Shown: positions 46,323 to 58,159, counted from the stretch's first letter. The stretch is DNA of 64,000 nt from Dehalococcoidia bacterium (GCA_030602785.1 JAUVZB010000002.1:48458-112457), one strand, 5' to 3'. Notes: generated by a model from the letters alone, not told the origin. Made by a program: numbers and translations.

Positions 46323-48341
46323 ATGACAGACACGGATTTCGAGCAGCAGTGCATCAACACCGTCCGCGCGTTGTCGATTGACGCCGTGCAGAGGGCCAAC
46401 TCCGGACACCCGGGGGCCCCACTGGGCGCAGCAGCCATGGCACACGTCCTGTGGACCCGCTTCCTGAGGCATAATCCGGCCAATCCTGGATGGAGCAATC
46501 GCGACCGATTCGTACTGTCGGCAGGGCACGCGTCAGCGCTTCTGTACGCCCTTCTCTACCTCACTGGCTATGACCTGTCACTGGAAGAACTCAAGGGATT
46601 CCGCCAGTGGGGAAGCCGGGCGGCGGGACACCCGGAGTACGGTCTGACTCCCGGTGTCGAGACAACCACCGGGCCTCTGGGCCAGGGTTTCGCGAACGGC
46701 GTAGGCATGGCCATAGCCGAGCGTTGGCTGGCCAGTCGCTACAATCGCCCGGGACACACCGTGGTCGACCACTATGTATACGCCATCGTCTCCGACGGAG
46801 ACCTTCAGGAAGGACTCTCCTCGGAAGCGGCATCTCTTGCCGGGCAGCTTGGCCTCGGGAGACTGATCTATCTTTACGACGACAACAGCATATCTATCGA
46901 GGGGCCAACCCAACTCAGTTTCACAGAGGATGTCGGAGCGCGGTTTCGTTCCTACGGGTGGCAGGTGGTCGGGCCAATCGACGGCATGAACCCGCAGGAA
47001 GTTGAAGTGGCGGTGCGGGAAGCCCGGGAAGACATCAATCACCCTTCCCTCGTCATCTGCCGCACCATCATCGGCTATGGGAGCCCGCACAAGGCAGGCA
47101 CAGCCAGGGCACACGGTGAACCACTCGGTGAGGAGGAGACAGCACTCACCAAGATCAACCTTGGATGGAAGGCAGAGGAGCCTTTCCACGTGCCTCCGGA
47201 TGTACTGTCGTACTTTCGGGAGGCGCTCAGCCGCGGTCAGAAGCAGACAGAGAACTGGGACTCCGCGATGAAGTCCTACAGCTCGGCGTACCCGGAGGAA
47301 GCGCGCCAGTTGGAGGCTCAACTGCGCGGCGAACTGGCGGATGGGTGGGACGAGGGTCTTGCAGCTCTGTTTCTTTCGGCGGAGAAGCCGATGGCCACGA
47401 GGGTTGCTTCGGGCGCGGTGCTCAATAGGCTCGCGCCACGCATACGCAGTCTCCTTGGCGGTTCGGCAGACCTGGCGCCCTCGACCAAGACACTGCTGGA
47501 CGGGGAGGGCGACTTCGGCCCCGCGGACTACAGCGGCCGCAATCTGCACTTCGGCATCAGGGAACACGCGATGGGAGCTATCGCCAATGGAATGGCCGTT
47601 CACGGCGGAGTGATTCCCTACACGGCGACGTTCCTGGTCTTCTACGACTACATGCGCCCCGCGGTACGGCTGGCAGCACTCATGGGCATACGCGTTGTAT
47701 TCATCTTCACTCACGATTCCATCGGCGTAGGAGAAGACGGACCGACCCACCAGCCCATAGAGCAAGTCATGGGGCTCAGGTCCGTGCCGAATCTGACGAC
47801 CATACGTCCGGCCGATGCCACGGAGACAGCTATGGCATGGGTGGCCGCCATAGAGAACGTGCACGGCCCCACCGCCCTGGTCCTGACCCGGCAGTCCCTG
47901 CCCGTCCTCGACAGGGGCGTCTACGCGTCAGCCGAAGGTGTGCTGCGTGGCGGCTACTCGTTGTGGCAGACTTCCGACTCACCTGATCTGCTCATGATAG
48001 CAACCGGGTCGGAAATCCACCTGGCGCTTGAGGCCGCACGGATTCTGGCAGACCGTGGTATCAATCTGAGAGTTGCGTCCATGCCAAGCTGGGAGCTGTT
48101 CGAGGCACAACCTCAGGACTACAGAGAGTCAGTCCTCCCTTCGGCGGTCCGCGCCCGGATATCGGTGGAGGCTGGAATCACACTCGGCTGGGAACGCTAC
48201 GCAGGATTGGATGGAAAGGCCATCGGTATTGACAGATTCGGCGCCTCCGCCCCGGGGCCCGAGCTCTACCGGCGTCTCGGGCTAACGCCTGACAGGATCG
48301 TCCAGGAGGCTCTACAAGTGCTCAAAGGAGGCGGCTATTGA
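46323..48341 (+). CDS. tkt: Transketolase
   Basis: [28 protein letters not shown]-like [38 protein letters not shown]. Confidence 0.97.
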   Translation: MTDTDFEQQCINTVRALSIDAVQRANSGHPGAPLGAAAMAHVLWTRFLRHNPANPGWSNRDRFVLSAGHASALLYALLYLTGYDLSLEELKGFRQWGSRAAGHPEYGLTPGVETTTGPLGQGFANGVGMAIAERWLASRYNRPGHTVVDHYVYAIVSDGDLQEGLSSEAASLAGQLGLGRLIYLYDDNSISIEGPTQLSFTEDVGARFRSYGWQVVGPIDGMNPQEVEVAVREAREDINHPSLVICRTIIGYGSPHKAGTARAHGEPLGEEETALTKINLGWKAEEPFHVPPDVLSYFREALSRGQKQTENWDSAMKSYSSAYPEEARQLEAQLRGELADGWDEGLAALFLSAEKPMATRVASGAVLNRLAPRIRSLLGGSADLAPSTKTLLDGEGDFGPADYSGRNLHFGIREHAMGAIANGMAVHGGVIPYTATFLVFYDYMRPAVRLAALMGIRVVFIFTHDSIGVGEDGPTHQPIEQVMGLRSVPNLTTIRPADATETAMAWVAAIENVHGPTALVLTRQSLPVLDRGVYASAEGVLRGGYSLWQTSDSPDLLMIATGSEIHLALEAARILADRGINLRVASMPSWELFEAQPQDYRESVLPSAVRARISVEAGITLGWERYAGLDGKAIGIDRFGASAPGPELYRRLGLTPDRIVQEALQVLKGGGY

Positions 48342-48844
48342 AACTTCGCATCGCTATCGCGGCAGACCACGGAGGCTTCGACCTCAAGCAGGAGCTTGTG
48401 CGGCGGCTGGCAGACGCAGTCGACTTCCTTGATCTGGGGGCGGATTCCTACGATTCAAGCGACGACTATCCTGACTTTGCGATTGCGGCCGCGCGAGCCG
48501 TCTCATCCGGCGACGTTCAGCGCACGGTTGTCATCTGCGGCAGCGGCGTTGGAGCATCCATCGCGTGCAACAAGGTTCCGGGCGTACGCGCAGGGCTCTG
48601 TCACGACACATACTCGGCCCACCAGGGCGTGGAACATGACGACATGAATGCCCTTTGCATGGGCGCCCGGGTGATAGGAATCGAGCTGGCCACAGAGATT
48701 GTCGCGGCATTCCTGATGGCCCGGTTCTCAGGCGAGGAGCGCCATCTGAGACGTATCGACAAAATCATGGCAATCGAGCAGGGCTGGGCCACGAAAGAAG
48801 AAAACGAGGAGGAACCTGCAGACATAGATGACAACGCCGACTGA
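48338..48844 (+). CDS. rpiB: Ribose-5-phosphate isomerase B
   Basis: [67 protein letters not shown]. Confidence 0.95.
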   Translation: MKLRIAIAADHGGFDLKQELVRRLADAVDFLDLGADSYDSSDDYPDFAIAAARAVSSGDVQRTVVICGSGVGASIACNKVPGVRAGLCHDTYSAHQGVEHDDMNALCMGARVIGIELATEIVAAFLMARFSGEERHLRRIDKIMAIEQGWATKEENEEEPADIDDNAD

Positions 48845-50486
48845 ATCCTACGACTCCTACGCCTTCCCGCCAGACGTGGCGCACTCCGTCGACCAGTGTC
48901 TCGCGGAAGTCGACGGAATCCGTTTCAACGAGCGCATCCGGGCCCACGATGCGACACTGTGGCAGGGTGACTCTGAAGCAATCGGCGAGCGTCTCGGCTG
49001 GCTTCACGTGGGCGACACCATGCGGCAACACGAAGAGCGTCTGCTGCAGTTCGCGGAGGAGGTCCGACAGGAAGGATTCACAGACGCTGTGCTGCTTGGA
49101 ATGGGAGGAAGCAGCCTGGGCGCCCACGTCATCGGCCAGGTTGCCGGGACCGGCGCCAACAGCCCCAGGCTTCACGTCCTCGACTCAACAGTGCCGGGAG
49201 CGGTCCACGCAGTAGCCGGCAACGTTGCACTTGACCGGACACTCTTCATCGTCTCCTCGAAATCGGGCGGCACTCTCGAGCCGAACCTGTTGTACGATTT
49301 CTTCCGCTCGACGGTCGAGCGCGAACTCGGGGCGAAGGATTCGGGCGGCCATTTCATCGCCATCACGGATCCCGGCACGTCTCTCGCGGAGCTTGCGAGC
49401 CAGAAAGGCTTCCGAAGGCTGTTCCTGAACCCACCGGACATCGGCGGCCGTTTCTCCGTGCTTTCACTCTTCGGCCTTGTTCCCGGAGCGATAGCCGGAG
49501 TCGAGGCAGGCCGCCTGCTCAACAGCGCCAGGCACATGGCGCATTCATGTGCGGCCACGTCAGGTGCCGCCGGGAACCCCGGTGCGTGGCTTGGCGCATA
49601 CCTGGTTGGCTGCGCCCGCACAGGCCGTGACAAGCTCACGTTCATCACCTCTCCGAGACTCGGAGGCTTCGGATTGTGGGCAGAGCAATTGCTCGCGGAG
49701 AGCACCGGGAAGAATGGGCAGGGGATTGTCCCGGTAGTGGATGAGCCTTTCGCGCCACCGGAGTCCTACGCAAATGACAGGGCATTCGTGTACGTCCGTC
49801 TAGAAGGAGATTCGAACCAGGAAAGCGACAGACATGCTCAGCTCGTGGTGGAGGCAGGCTTGCCGTGTGTGACTTTCGGACTGAGAGATGGTGACTCCCT
49901 CGGCTCAGAGTTCTTCCGCTGGGAGTATGCGACTGCGGTCGCCGGGGCCCTCCTCCAGATTGACCCCTTCGACCAGCCGGACGTACAGAGCGCCAAGGAG
50001 GCCACGGGCCAAATCCTCGCGGAATTCGTGTCTGCAGGCGCGCTGCCAGCCATGACCTCACGTGCCGGAGTTCTCAAGGAACTTCGCGACCTGAGGGCGC
50101 CCTCCTATCTTGCACTTCTCGCGTACCTCCGTGAGACCGCCGAGATGAACAGCGTGTTCTCGGAGTTCCGCAGCCAGATAGTCGCTGCTCGCCGAACCGC
50201 CACAACCCTCGGCTACGGTCCGCGCTACCTGCACTCAACAGGTCAGCTTCACAAAGGAGGACCTGACTCGGGCCTCTTCATCCTGCTCACCGCCCGGCGG
50301 ACTGAAGATGACCGTATTCCAGGACGACCCCACGGCTTCGGCGTCGTGTCGCAGGCCCAGGCTATCGGTGATTTCAGGGCTCTCTCACAGCGCGGAAGAG
50401 CGGTGCTGCACATAGAGTTGCCTTCCGAGGACCCGCAGGAACTGCGTGCGGTTCTGAGCAAACTGGCCGGACCGGACACGGATTGA
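48828..50486 (+). CDS. pgi: Glucose-6-phosphate isomerase
   Basis: LLGMGGSSLGAHVIG, VSSKSGGTLEPN, GGRFSVLSLFGLVPGAIAG, RYLHSTGQLHKGG; resembles the GPI half of Tal-Pgi fusions. Confidence 0.9.
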   Translation: MTTPTESYDSYAFPPDVAHSVDQCLAEVDGIRFNERIRAHDATLWQGDSEAIGERLGWLHVGDTMRQHEERLLQFAEEVRQEGFTDAVLLGMGGSSLGAHVIGQVAGTGANSPRLHVLDSTVPGAVHAVAGNVALDRTLFIVSSKSGGTLEPNLLYDFFRSTVERELGAKDSGGHFIAITDPGTSLAELASQKGFRRLFLNPPDIGGRFSVLSLFGLVPGAIAGVEAGRLLNSARHMAHSCAATSGAAGNPGAWLGAYLVGCARTGRDKLTFITSPRLGGFGLWAEQLLAESTGKNGQGIVPVVDEPFAPPESYANDRAFVYVRLEGDSNQESDRHAQLVVEAGLPCVTFGLRDGDSLGSEFFRWEYATAVAGALLQIDPFDQPDVQSAKEATGQILAEFVSAGALPAMTSRAGVLKELRDLRAPSYLALLAYLRETAEMNSVFSEFRSQIVAARRTATTLGYGPRYLHSTGQLHKGGPDSGLFILLTARRTEDDRIPGRPHGFGVVSQAQAIGDFRALSQRGRAVLHIELPSEDPQELRAVLSKLAGPDTD

Positions 50487-50577
50487 GACAACACAACCCC
50501 TGGTCGTGGCCCGAGTAGCGGCACATTTCACATGTGCTGGAGCTTTCTCGGATTCGTCAGCCCGTCTGCAGCGTGTG

Positions 50578-51261
50578 TCAGCCGGTTGCCCGGTCATCCG
50601 ACCGACCGGACGCAGCTCTCCCGGCGAGAGTCACCAACCGCTCATATGCCAGCGGCGGTTCGGGTTGCAGAAAGATAGCGCTTCCCACGCAGATGGAGTC
50701 CGCGCCAGAACGCACAACATCTCCTATGTTGCTCTCCTTGACTCCTCCGTCAACCTCGATCTCCAGCGCCGGAGCCAGAGTACGCAGTTCCCGCACTTTG
50801 TCGAGGACCACCGGAACGAATAGGCTGCCATAGTAGCCGGGAGTCACAGTAAGCAGAAGCAGCACATCCAGGCGGTCCAGCAGGTGAAGGACGGTGTCGA
50901 CAGGAGTTTCAGGATTGAGCGCAAGGCCAACATCCAGCCCCAACTCCCTCGCGGCCCGGATGGAAACGACTGGATCTCCTGACGCCTCCTGATGGAAGAT
51001 GACCCGCTGCGCGCCGGCACGCTTCATGGGAGCGAAGTACGTTTCAGGGCACTGCACCATCAAGTGTGCTTCCCAGTCGAACGGCAGAACCGTCGACTGC
51101 AGATCATCGGCCGTGATACTACGAGCGGGAACGAAATCCCCGTCCATGACATCCACCTGAACGAACGTGGCAAAACCTGCTGCAACACCTGCCATCGTGG
51201 AGAGAGCCGATGCATTGTCGGTGAGCAGCGCCGGCACAACCCGTACCCTTCTGTCCGTCAT
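50578..51261 (-). CDS. rpe: Ribulose-phosphate 3-epimerase-like protein
   Basis: VVPALLTDNASALSTM, VDVMDGDFVPA, DWEAHLMVQCPE, EIEVDGGVKESNIGDVVRSGADSICVGSAIF. Confidence 0.88.
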   Translation of the reverse strand: MTDRRVRVVPALLTDNASALSTMAGVAAGFATFVQVDVMDGDFVPARSITADDLQSTVLPFDWEAHLMVQCPETYFAPMKRAGAQRVIFHQEASGDPVVSIRAARELGLDVGLALNPETPVDTVLHLLDRLDVLLLLTVTPGYYGSLFVPVVLDKVRELRTLAPALEIEVDGGVKESNIGDVVRSGADSICVGSAIFLQPEPPLAYERLVTLAGRAASGRSDDRATG

Positions 51262-51551
51262 CTGTTCCCTGTTCACAATTGTGCCTGGAGCTCTCGTGCA
51301 GGATTCCATATCGCGCTCTGCAGGCGCGCGAGGCAACCCCACAGGAGCCGGTGTCCCGCACTCATGGCAAGGCTACCGCTACCACTCCCACCAGACAGGC
51401 GTTCGGCCGACGTCTGTGTCATGCGCCACCTCACCGCATGACAGGCGCGCTATGAGACCGGAGCTGCACGCGGAGGGATGTCCATTCGGAAGAAGAAACT
51501 CGCCGCTGACACAGGATGCCTCACGCACTGCCCCAGGAGTATTCGAGATGG

Positions 51552-51624
51552 TGGAGCTGATGGGATTCGAACCCACTACCTTCTGACTGCCAGTCAGACG
51601 CTCTCCCGATTGAGCTACAGCCCC
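51552..51624 (-). tRNA. tRNA-Ala (anticodon GGC)
   Basis: ggggctgtagctcaatcgggagagcgtctgactGGCagtcaga...gttcgaatccc; CCA encoded. Confidence 0.93.
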
Positions 51625-51666
51625 GCTGAGCGACAAATATACCGTATGGAGCGATGCCCACACAAG

Positions 51667-52230
51667 TTAGACGCTGAGGCCGAGCCACTGGAGCACGGTT
51701 CGGATGCCGAAGTAGCCGACGTAGGCAAGCAGGAGGTTCTTCAGGGTCCTGCCCAGCAACGTCAGGAAGAAGAACTTGCCTATCTTCACGCGCATCACCC
51801 CCATCCACACGGCGAAGGGGTAGTAGATGGGGTTGATGAGGACTGCCATGAGAAACATCGCCTTCGAGCCGTGCCTCTGCATGAGCCCGGAGAAGCGTTG
51901 CTCCATCTCACTGCTGAGCAGCAGGCCACGTCCGCCATACCCGGTTAGATAGGCCCCCACGGCGCCGGTGGCCTCTCCAAGGCCGGCGACAACGCCAACG
52001 ACGGCCGGATGGAGGACTCCGCCTAGCGTGAACGTTATCACTGCGCCCATCCCGGGAACGACAAAAGTCCCGGTTGCGAATACATTGATGAGGAAGCAGC
52101 CGACGTAGCCCCACTGCGAAATCTCATCCAGGTACTCGCGGTGCCGGAGGATCAGGACGCAGAGAACCACAGTGCCTACGACGGAAGCCGCCGCAATAGC
52201 GAACTCACGTCGCGATGCCTTTATCTCCAC
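51667..52230 (-). CDS. VTT-domain (DedA/SNARE-associated-like) membrane protein
   Basis: GMGAVITFTLGGVLHPAVVGVVAGLGEATGAVGAYLTGYGGRGLL. Confidence 0.85.
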   Translation of the reverse strand: MEIKASRREFAIAAASVVGTVVLCVLILRHREYLDEISQWGYVGCFLINVFATGTFVVPGMGAVITFTLGGVLHPAVVGVVAGLGEATGAVGAYLTGYGGRGLLLSSEMEQRFSGLMQRHGSKAMFLMAVLINPIYYPFAVWMGVMRVKIGKFFFLTLLGRTLKNLLLAYVGYFGIRTVLQWLGLSV

Positions 52231-52280
52231 AGGGGCGAATTATACCCTATGAGAACACCACGTAGGACGCCTCGACCGCC

Positions 52281-54740
52281 TCAATCGCTGAGAAGCTGCT
52301 CCCGTTCGTTGACTATGAACGCCAGCTCGTCGTCCTGCACGGCGACTCTCACACGATCGCCGTCACGAATCTCCCCGCTGAGAAGTCGAGCCGAAAGGGG
52401 GTTCTCAACGTGTTTCTCGATGGCGCGTCGAAGGGGTCGCGCGCCGTAGACAGGGTCATGCCCCCTGCTGATAAGCCACATCCTGGCCTCATCATCCACT
52501 TCGAGCCTCACGTCGCGCTCGCCAAGACGTTCCTCCGTCTCTCGCAGCATCAACTCGATTATCTTCCGGAGGTGCTCCTCACCCAGCGGGCGGAAAATCA
52601 CGATATCGTCAATCCTGTTGAGCAACTCGGGCCGGAACGTCCGCTTCAGCTCCGCCTCGATGCTCTTGCGCATGTCGGACTCTCCCGGGTCTTCGCCTCG
52701 AGCGAAACCGACAGCCTGACGCTGGAACTCCGACGTTCCGAGGTTACTCGTCATTATCACAACCGTGTTCTTGAAGTCGACTGAACGTCCGTGCCCGTCT
52801 GTCAACCTGCCGTCCTCAAGCAACTGAAGCAGTATGTTGAAGACGTCAGGATGCGCCTTCTCAATCTCGTCGAAGAGGATGAGACGGTAGGGTCTGCGCC
52901 TGACAGCTTCGGTGAGCTGTCCTCCCTCGTCATACCCGACGTACCCGGGAGGAGCTCCTATCAGGCGGGACACAGTGTGCTTCTCCATGTACTCGGACAT
53001 ATCGAGCCGCACAATGGCGTCTTCGTTATCAAAAAGGAACCACGCCAGCGCACGAGCGAGTTCCGTCTTCCCAACGCCTGTCGGGCCGAGGAAGATGAAA
53101 CTGCCTATCGGCCTGCGGGGGTTCTTGAGTCCAGCCCTGCTGCGCCGTATCGCCTCAGATACTGCCGACACGGCCTCCTCCTGGTCGACAAGGCGTTCGT
53201 GCAGTCGCGCCTCCATGTTCACAAGCTTGCCCGCCTCCGCCTCAAGCATGCGGGCCACAGGTATACCGGTCCACTGTGACACCATGGTGGCAATATCCTC
53301 ATCTCTGACAACGCCATCAAGTCGTTTCTCTGCCTGCCACCGGCACTTCACGTCGTTGTACTCGGTCTCCAATCTGGAAATCTCGGCTTTCAGGGAGACC
53401 GCTTCCTCATAGTCCTGCCGCTGCGCCGCGGAGTCCTCCCTGTCATGCAGATGGCGAATGCGCAGTTCACGTCCCTTGACCTCTGCGGGCGCGCTCTCCA
53501 TATCCAGTCGCATCTTGCTCGCAGCCTCATCGATGAGGTCGATGGCCTTGTCGGGCAGGAACCTGTCGGAGATGTACCGCTCGGAGAGCTTCGCGGCCGC
53601 CTCGAGCGCGGAATCATCAATCTTCACCGTCTTGTGATGAGCTTCGTAGCGGGGTCGGAGAGCCTTCAGTATCTCCAGCGTTGTCGCGATGTCAGGCTCA
53701 CCCACGAAGACCGGCTGGAAGCGCCGTTCGAGCGCCCTGTCCTTCTCGACAAACCGCCTATACTCGTCAAGAGTCGTCGCTCCCACGCACTGGAGTTCCC
53801 CCCGTGCGAGGGCGGGTTTGAGCATATTGCTCGCATCTATGGCGCCTTCGGCCGCACCGGCACCTACCACGGTGTGAAGCTCGTCGATGAAGAGAATCAC
53901 CTCTCCGCTCGCCTGGTGAACTTCGTCAAGGACCGCCTTAAACCTCTCCTCGAACTCGCCTCTGAACTTGGCGCCCGCAACAAGCGCCGCCATGTCGAGT
54001 GCGACCACCCGCTTGTCTCTCAGCGAACCGGGAACATCCTCCGCGACAACCCGCTGCGCCAGTCCTTCTGCAATCGCCGTCTTTCCGACGCCCGCATCGC
54101 CTATCAGGACCGGGTTGTTCTTCGTGCGCCTTGAGAGAATCTGAATGGTGCGCCGGATCTCCTCGTCTCTCCCGATAACAGGGTCAAGCCGCCCCTGTCG
54201 CGCCATCTCGGTGAGATCATGGCCATACTTCTCGAGCGAGCGATACTTGCTCTCCGCGTGCTGGTCGGTCACGCGGTGTCCACCACGTATGGTCTGAAGG
54301 ACCTGATAGACTCGCTCCTGGCTGATTCCAAAATCACTCAGGATCCTGGCTGACTCCCCTGTCCTCTCGCCTGCCATGGCAATCAGCATGTGCTCCGTGC
54401 TGATGAATTCGTCGCGAAAACGCTCGGCCTCCTGCCTCGCGCCTTCCACTACTTGCAGGGCACGCGGTGTCGCGTATATCTGTGTGCCTTCGTACGCAAC
54501 CTTGGGAAGGGATTCCAGGGAGCGTCGCAGGGCACTCCGAAGCTGGTCGCCGTCGACTCCCAGCTCCTGCAGGATGCGCCCCATCAAGCCACCCTTCTGC
54601 TCCACCAGCGCCAGCGCAATATGCTCTACATCCCACTGGTTGTGCCGGAACTCCCGAACGTATTCCTGCGAGGCAGCCAGTACCTGCTGCGCCTGCTCGG
54701 TGAACTTGTCCGGGGTGAGGGGCCCGATTCCCTGTTCCAT
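52281..54740 (-). CDS. HSP100/Clp AAA+ unfoldase (annotation likely ClpB, but ClpC/ClpE-like short M domain)
   Basis: Two AAA modules ([37 protein letters not shown]); short [28 protein letters not shown] domain; AVGF loop. Confidence 0.93.
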   Translation of the reverse strand: MEQGIGPLTPDKFTEQAQQVLAASQEYVREFRHNQWDVEHIALALVEQKGGLMGRILQELGVDGDQLRSALRRSLESLPKVAYEGTQIYATPRALQVVEGARQEAERFRDEFISTEHMLIAMAGERTGESARILSDFGISQERVYQVLQTIRGGHRVTDQHAESKYRSLEKYGHDLTEMARQGRLDPVIGRDEEIRRTIQILSRRTKNNPVLIGDAGVGKTAIAEGLAQRVVAEDVPGSLRDKRVVALDMAALVAGAKFRGEFEERFKAVLDEVHQASGEVILFIDELHTVVGAGAAEGAIDASNMLKPALARGELQCVGATTLDEYRRFVEKDRALERRFQPVFVGEPDIATTLEILKALRPRYEAHHKTVKIDDSALEAAAKLSERYISDRFLPDKAIDLIDEAASKMRLDMESAPAEVKGRELRIRHLHDREDSAAQRQDYEEAVSLKAEISRLETEYNDVKCRWQAEKRLDGVVRDEDIATMVSQWTGIPVARMLEAEAGKLVNMEARLHERLVDQEEAVSAVSEAIRRSRAGLKNPRRPIGSFIFLGPTGVGKTELARALAWFLFDNEDAIVRLDMSEYMEKHTVSRLIGAPPGYVGYDEGGQLTEAVRRRPYRLILFDEIEKAHPDVFNILLQLLEDGRLTDGHGRSVDFKNTVVIMTSNLGTSEFQRQAVGFARGEDPGESDMRKSIEAELKRTFRPELLNRIDDIVIFRPLGEEHLRKIIELMLRETEERLGERDVRLEVDDEARMWLISRGHDPVYGARPLRRAIEKHVENPLSARLLSGEIRDGDRVRVAVQDDELAFIVNEREQLLSD

Positions 54741-54749
54741 GCCCGTCTG

Positions 54750-55208
54750 CTATTCCTCGACATCCGGGCCGGTGGCGCCGTTGACGCCGCGCCTCCTGCG
54801 CTCCAGCCGGCCAAGCCTGCTGGACATCCCGGCCACTTCCCGCTGCAGGTCATCCATTCGCTTCATGAGTGCCAGTGCAAACTGGACTCCGGCTGAATTC
54901 AAGCCAAGGTCATTCATCAGCGTCCTGACACAACGAAGGTGATCGACGTCCTCTTGTGAGTAGAGTCTCGTGTTGCCACCCGAGCGACCGGGATGGACAA
55001 AGCCCAGACGCTCGTAGTGTCGAAGTCGGTGTGCCTCTATGCCCACCATTCTCGACGCGACACTAATCACGTAGCGAGGCTCTGAGTGACCCGGTCCACG
55101 AACGCTTGAGTCGAGCAGGTGACACAGAGCGTCACAGGCGAGGCGCATCTCATCCGGGATTTCGACTGCCTGCCGGGCCGGCTCGCTCGCATCACTGGGC
55201 ATGCTCAT
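54750..55208 (-). CDS. hspR: MerR-family heat-shock regulator (HspR-like)
   Basis: PRYVISVASRMVGIEAHRLRHYERLGFVHPGRSGGNTRLYSQEDVDHLRCVRTL; adjacent to Clp and near dnaJ. Confidence 0.85.
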   Translation of the reverse strand: MSMPSDASEPARQAVEIPDEMRLACDALCHLLDSSVRGPGHSEPRYVISVASRMVGIEAHRLRHYERLGFVHPGRSGGNTRLYSQEDVDHLRCVRTLMNDLGLNSAGVQFALALMKRMDDLQREVAGMSSRLGRLERRRRGVNGATGPDVEE

Positions 55209-55239
55209 CGCCTCTCACCTCCACGTGACTCACGTATGA

Positions 55240-55269
55240 ATTGTACGGCAAATCTAGATTTGTTGTCAA
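55240..55269 (-). promoter_or_regulatory. hspR promoter TTGACA-N18-TACAAT containing a 14-bp palindrome CAAATCTAGATTTG
   Basis: Read directly from the minus strand; palindrome at 55249-55262 in the spacer. Confidence 0.75.
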
Positions 55270-55422
55270 GGACGCGTATGAAATCTCACATCGCCTTGTA
55301 GGCTCCGGCACACGGATTCGGGGAACTGACCCGCGAAAGCCACTGCGGATATGCTCTCCATCACGCTCGTGCCGGACATCCTGCACGAGAAAGGCGCCTC
55401 CGAAGGACAAGGTCCATATTCC

Positions 55423-55992
55423 TCATTTCTCAGCAGTGTCGAGCAGGTCAACCAGATGCCTCAGTATGCGACCCGTGGCCCCCCAGATAACGTGTCCGTC
55501 ATAGTCACACACAGGCCCGGAGTAGTAGTACTCACCGATGGCACGTTCCTGGTGCCGGAACCTCTGAGGGTCCATCAGGACCGCGAGTGGAACGCAGAAG
55601 ATATCCTTCGTCTCCTGTTCATTCGCGTGAAAAACGTAGGGGTAGGGAATGAAGCCGACGAAAGGCGTTATCACGTAGCCAGTGCTCGCCACAACGTTGT
55701 CATCTATCTCCCCTATCACATCGACGTCCTCAGGCCGCAGGCCTGTCTCCTCCCACGCCTCCCGGAGCGCCGTCTCAAGAAGGCTGTCGTCCTCTACCTG
55801 GCTTGTGCCGCCGGGGAAGCAGACCTGCCCCTTGTGCAAGCCAACTTCTTCGGTGCGTTCCGTGAGCAGGACATGCAATTCGCCATCCTTGCACAGGAGC
55901 GGAATCAGCACTGCCGACGGCACAAGATGCCGCCCGTCAAACGGGCGCTTCTCATAGCGAGCGACAACCCCACGCACATCCTCCCTGTTCAC
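55423..55992 (-). CDS. NUDIX hydrolase (CoA pyrophosphatase-like)
   Basis: [47 protein letters not shown] start inferred. Confidence 0.92.
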   Translation of the reverse strand: MNREDVRGVVARYEKRPFDGRHLVPSAVLIPLLCKDGELHVLLTERTEEVGLHKGQVCFPGGTSQVEDDSLLETALREAWEETGLRPEDVDVIGEIDDNVVASTGYVITPFVGFIPYPYVFHANEQETKDIFCVPLAVLMDPQRFRHQERAIGEYYYSGPVCDYDGHVIWGATGRILRHLVDLLDTAEK

Positions 55993-56117
55993 GGTTCGAT
56001 TATAGCACCGGCAATGGCCGAACCCGGTCGCGCCTGCAGGGCGACTGCGAGTTCGTTCGCGGCATTTGTCATCTCCTGCGTCGCGCATTTACAATGAGGG
56101 GTTCGGAGCATAAGCGA

Positions 56118-57173
56118 ATGCAGGTAAGCCGCGACTACTATGAGGTCCTTGGTGTCACTCGCGATGCCAGTGGCGAGGAGGTCAGGAAGGCGTTCAGGAA
56201 GCTGGCCTTCCAATACCATCCCGACCGCAACCGCGATCCCGGGGCCGAGGAGAGCTTCAAGGAGATTAATGAGGCCTATCAGTGCCTCTGCGATCCGGCC
56301 AAGCGCCAGACATACGACCTGTACGGTCACTCGGGCCAGCGGACACCAGGATTCGAGGACTTCGGCTTTGGTGGCCTGGGCGAGATATTCGACACGTTCT
56401 TTGGCAGCGCCTTTGGTGACTCGGCCGCGCGTGCTCCACGTCAAGGGGAGAGCTTCCAGGTCAGAGCACGGATCTCACTTGAGGAGGCGGCATTCGGCTG
56501 CCTCCGCGAGTTCACTGTCAAGCGGAGAGAATCGTGCGCCGAATGCAGGGGAACGGGATGCGCCCCCGGGACAGCACCACTCAGGTGCCCCGATTGCCGG
56601 GGTAGCGGAAAGCTCAGAAGGGTTGAGCAAAGCATTTTCGGCCGCTTCAGTCACGTTGTGCGGTGTCCCAAGTGTGGAGGGACAGGGTTCGTGGTGGCGC
56701 AACCGTGCTCGGCATGCAACGGGGCCACAGTGGTGACGGGAACCCGCACTCTGAAGACACAGGTGCCTGCGGGCGTCGACAGCGGCAGCGTTATCACTCT
56801 CAAGGGACAGGGAAGCATCGGGCCGAACGGTGGGCGACCGGGAGACGTTCTCATTGCTGTGGAGGTCACTCCCCATGAGCTATTCCTCAGGGACGGCCTC
56901 GACATCCACTGCGAGATTCCCGTCAACTTTGCGCAGGCCGCTCTCGGCACCGATTTGGAGGCACCCTTCCTGGGAGGAACCACCTCTGTCCACGTACCGG
57001 CAAATACACAGACGGGGAAGGTCCTGCGCCTCAAGGGGAAGGGTATTCACGAGCAAAGCGGGCGACATCATGGCGACCACTTCGTCCACATCAAGGTCGT
57101 CACGCCCAGAAAGCTGAATCGCGACCAGCGCAGGCTATTCGAGGAACTGGCCAGGACACTGCCTGCGGAGTAG
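56118..57173 (+). CDS. dnaJ: Chaperone protein DnaJ
   Basis: J domain [34 protein letters not shown]; four CxxCxGxG-type Zn motifs. Confidence 0.96.
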   Translation: MQVSRDYYEVLGVTRDASGEEVRKAFRKLAFQYHPDRNRDPGAEESFKEINEAYQCLCDPAKRQTYDLYGHSGQRTPGFEDFGFGGLGEIFDTFFGSAFGDSAARAPRQGESFQVRARISLEEAAFGCLREFTVKRRESCAECRGTGCAPGTAPLRCPDCRGSGKLRRVEQSIFGRFSHVVRCPKCGGTGFVVAQPCSACNGATVVTGTRTLKTQVPAGVDSGSVITLKGQGSIGPNGGRPGDVLIAVEVTPHELFLRDGLDIHCEIPVNFAQAALGTDLEAPFLGGTTSVHVPANTQTGKVLRLKGKGIHEQSGRHHGDHFVHIKVVTPRKLNRDQRRLFEELARTLPAE

Positions 57174-57199
57174 CAGACACGGAGGCGAGGGACTCCTCA

Positions 57200-58159
57200 T
57201 CAAGAGCGCTGGACCTGGCTCGTGAATCTGGCAACCGTCCTCGCGACAGGGTAGCCCTCGAAAAGGATTCGGTAGATGGCCATCATGATTGGCGCTTCCA
57301 CTCCCAGTTCGCTCACCAGCCGCTGCACTGCCCGCGTGGTGTGGACGCCTTCTGCGACGTGATGCATTGAGTCCAGCACGTCATCAAGACGCCGTCCGCG
57401 AGCTATTTCGCGGCCCACATAGTGATTCCGGCTGAGGTCGCTGACACAGGTTGCCACGACATCTCCGAAGCCTGCCAGACCGTAGAACGTGGCCTCCCGG
57501 GCGCCAAGAGCAGCGCCAAATGAGATGACCTCGCTCCATGTGAAAGCGATGAACGCCGCTTTCGCGTTGTCGCCGAGGGCAAGCCCATCCATCATGCCGG
57601 CTCCCAGCGCGACGATGTTCTTGAGGGCTCCCGCCAGTTCCACACCAATAAGGTCATCGCTTGTCACAATGACGAAGCGATCAGAGCCGAAAAGGGACTG
57701 CACTTCTCTCGCAAGATCGATATCAGCCGACGCAACCACCGACGCCGCAGGCAGGCCACTTGAGATCTCTGAGGCGAGATTCGGGCCCGAGAGCGCGCAA
57801 AGCCCTCGCAGTGGACCATCTCCAAGCACGGCCTCGAGCACCTGCGTCATCCGCTTGCCTGACCCCACCTCCAGTCCTTTGGCAGCACTCACATGGCACA
57901 CTTCGGGGTCGAACAACCCCCGGAGGCGAGTCGCGTTGGCGCGCATAGTCTGAGACGGAACAACCCACACCACGAAACGAGCACTCTCAAGGGCTTCCTC
58001 TTCTCTGTGGGTCGGACTGTAGCCAGGACCGCTGTTCTGAAGCAACAGGGTCTCCTCCTCCGACCGCGTGAGCAGCCATGCATTCAGCCCCCTCCTGGCC
58101 AGAAGCGCCGCAATGGTGTTGCCCCAGCTTGTGTTGCCGATTACCGTTACCTTTTCCAT
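57200..58159 (-). CDS. gpsA: Glycerol-3-phosphate dehydrogenase [NAD(P)+]
   Basis: VIGNTSWGNTIAALLARRG, AKGLEVGSGKRMTQVLE, LSGPNLASEI, GLAGFGDVVATCVSDLSRNHYVGREIARG. Confidence 0.95.
   Translation of the reverse strand: MEKVTVIGNTSWGNTIAALLARRGLNAWLLTRSEEETLLLQNSGPGYSPTHREEEALESARFVVWVVPSQTMRANATRLRGLFDPEVCHVSAAKGLEVGSGKRMTQVLEAVLGDGPLRGLCALSGPNLASEISSGLPAASVVASADIDLAREVQSLFGSDRFVIVTSDDLIGVELAGALKNIVALGAGMMDGLALGDNAKAAFIAFTWSEVISFGAALGAREATFYGLAGFGDVVATCVSDLSRNHYVGREIARGRRLDDVLDSMHHVAEGVHTTRAVQRLVSELGVEAPIMMAIYRILFEGYPVARTVARFTSQVQRS

Noticed and set aside
46578-47864. 428-aa minus-strand ORF antisense to tkt
   Set aside because: Shadow ORF in GC-rich coding DNA; sense strand is an unambiguous transketolase and the antisense product has no recognisable motif.
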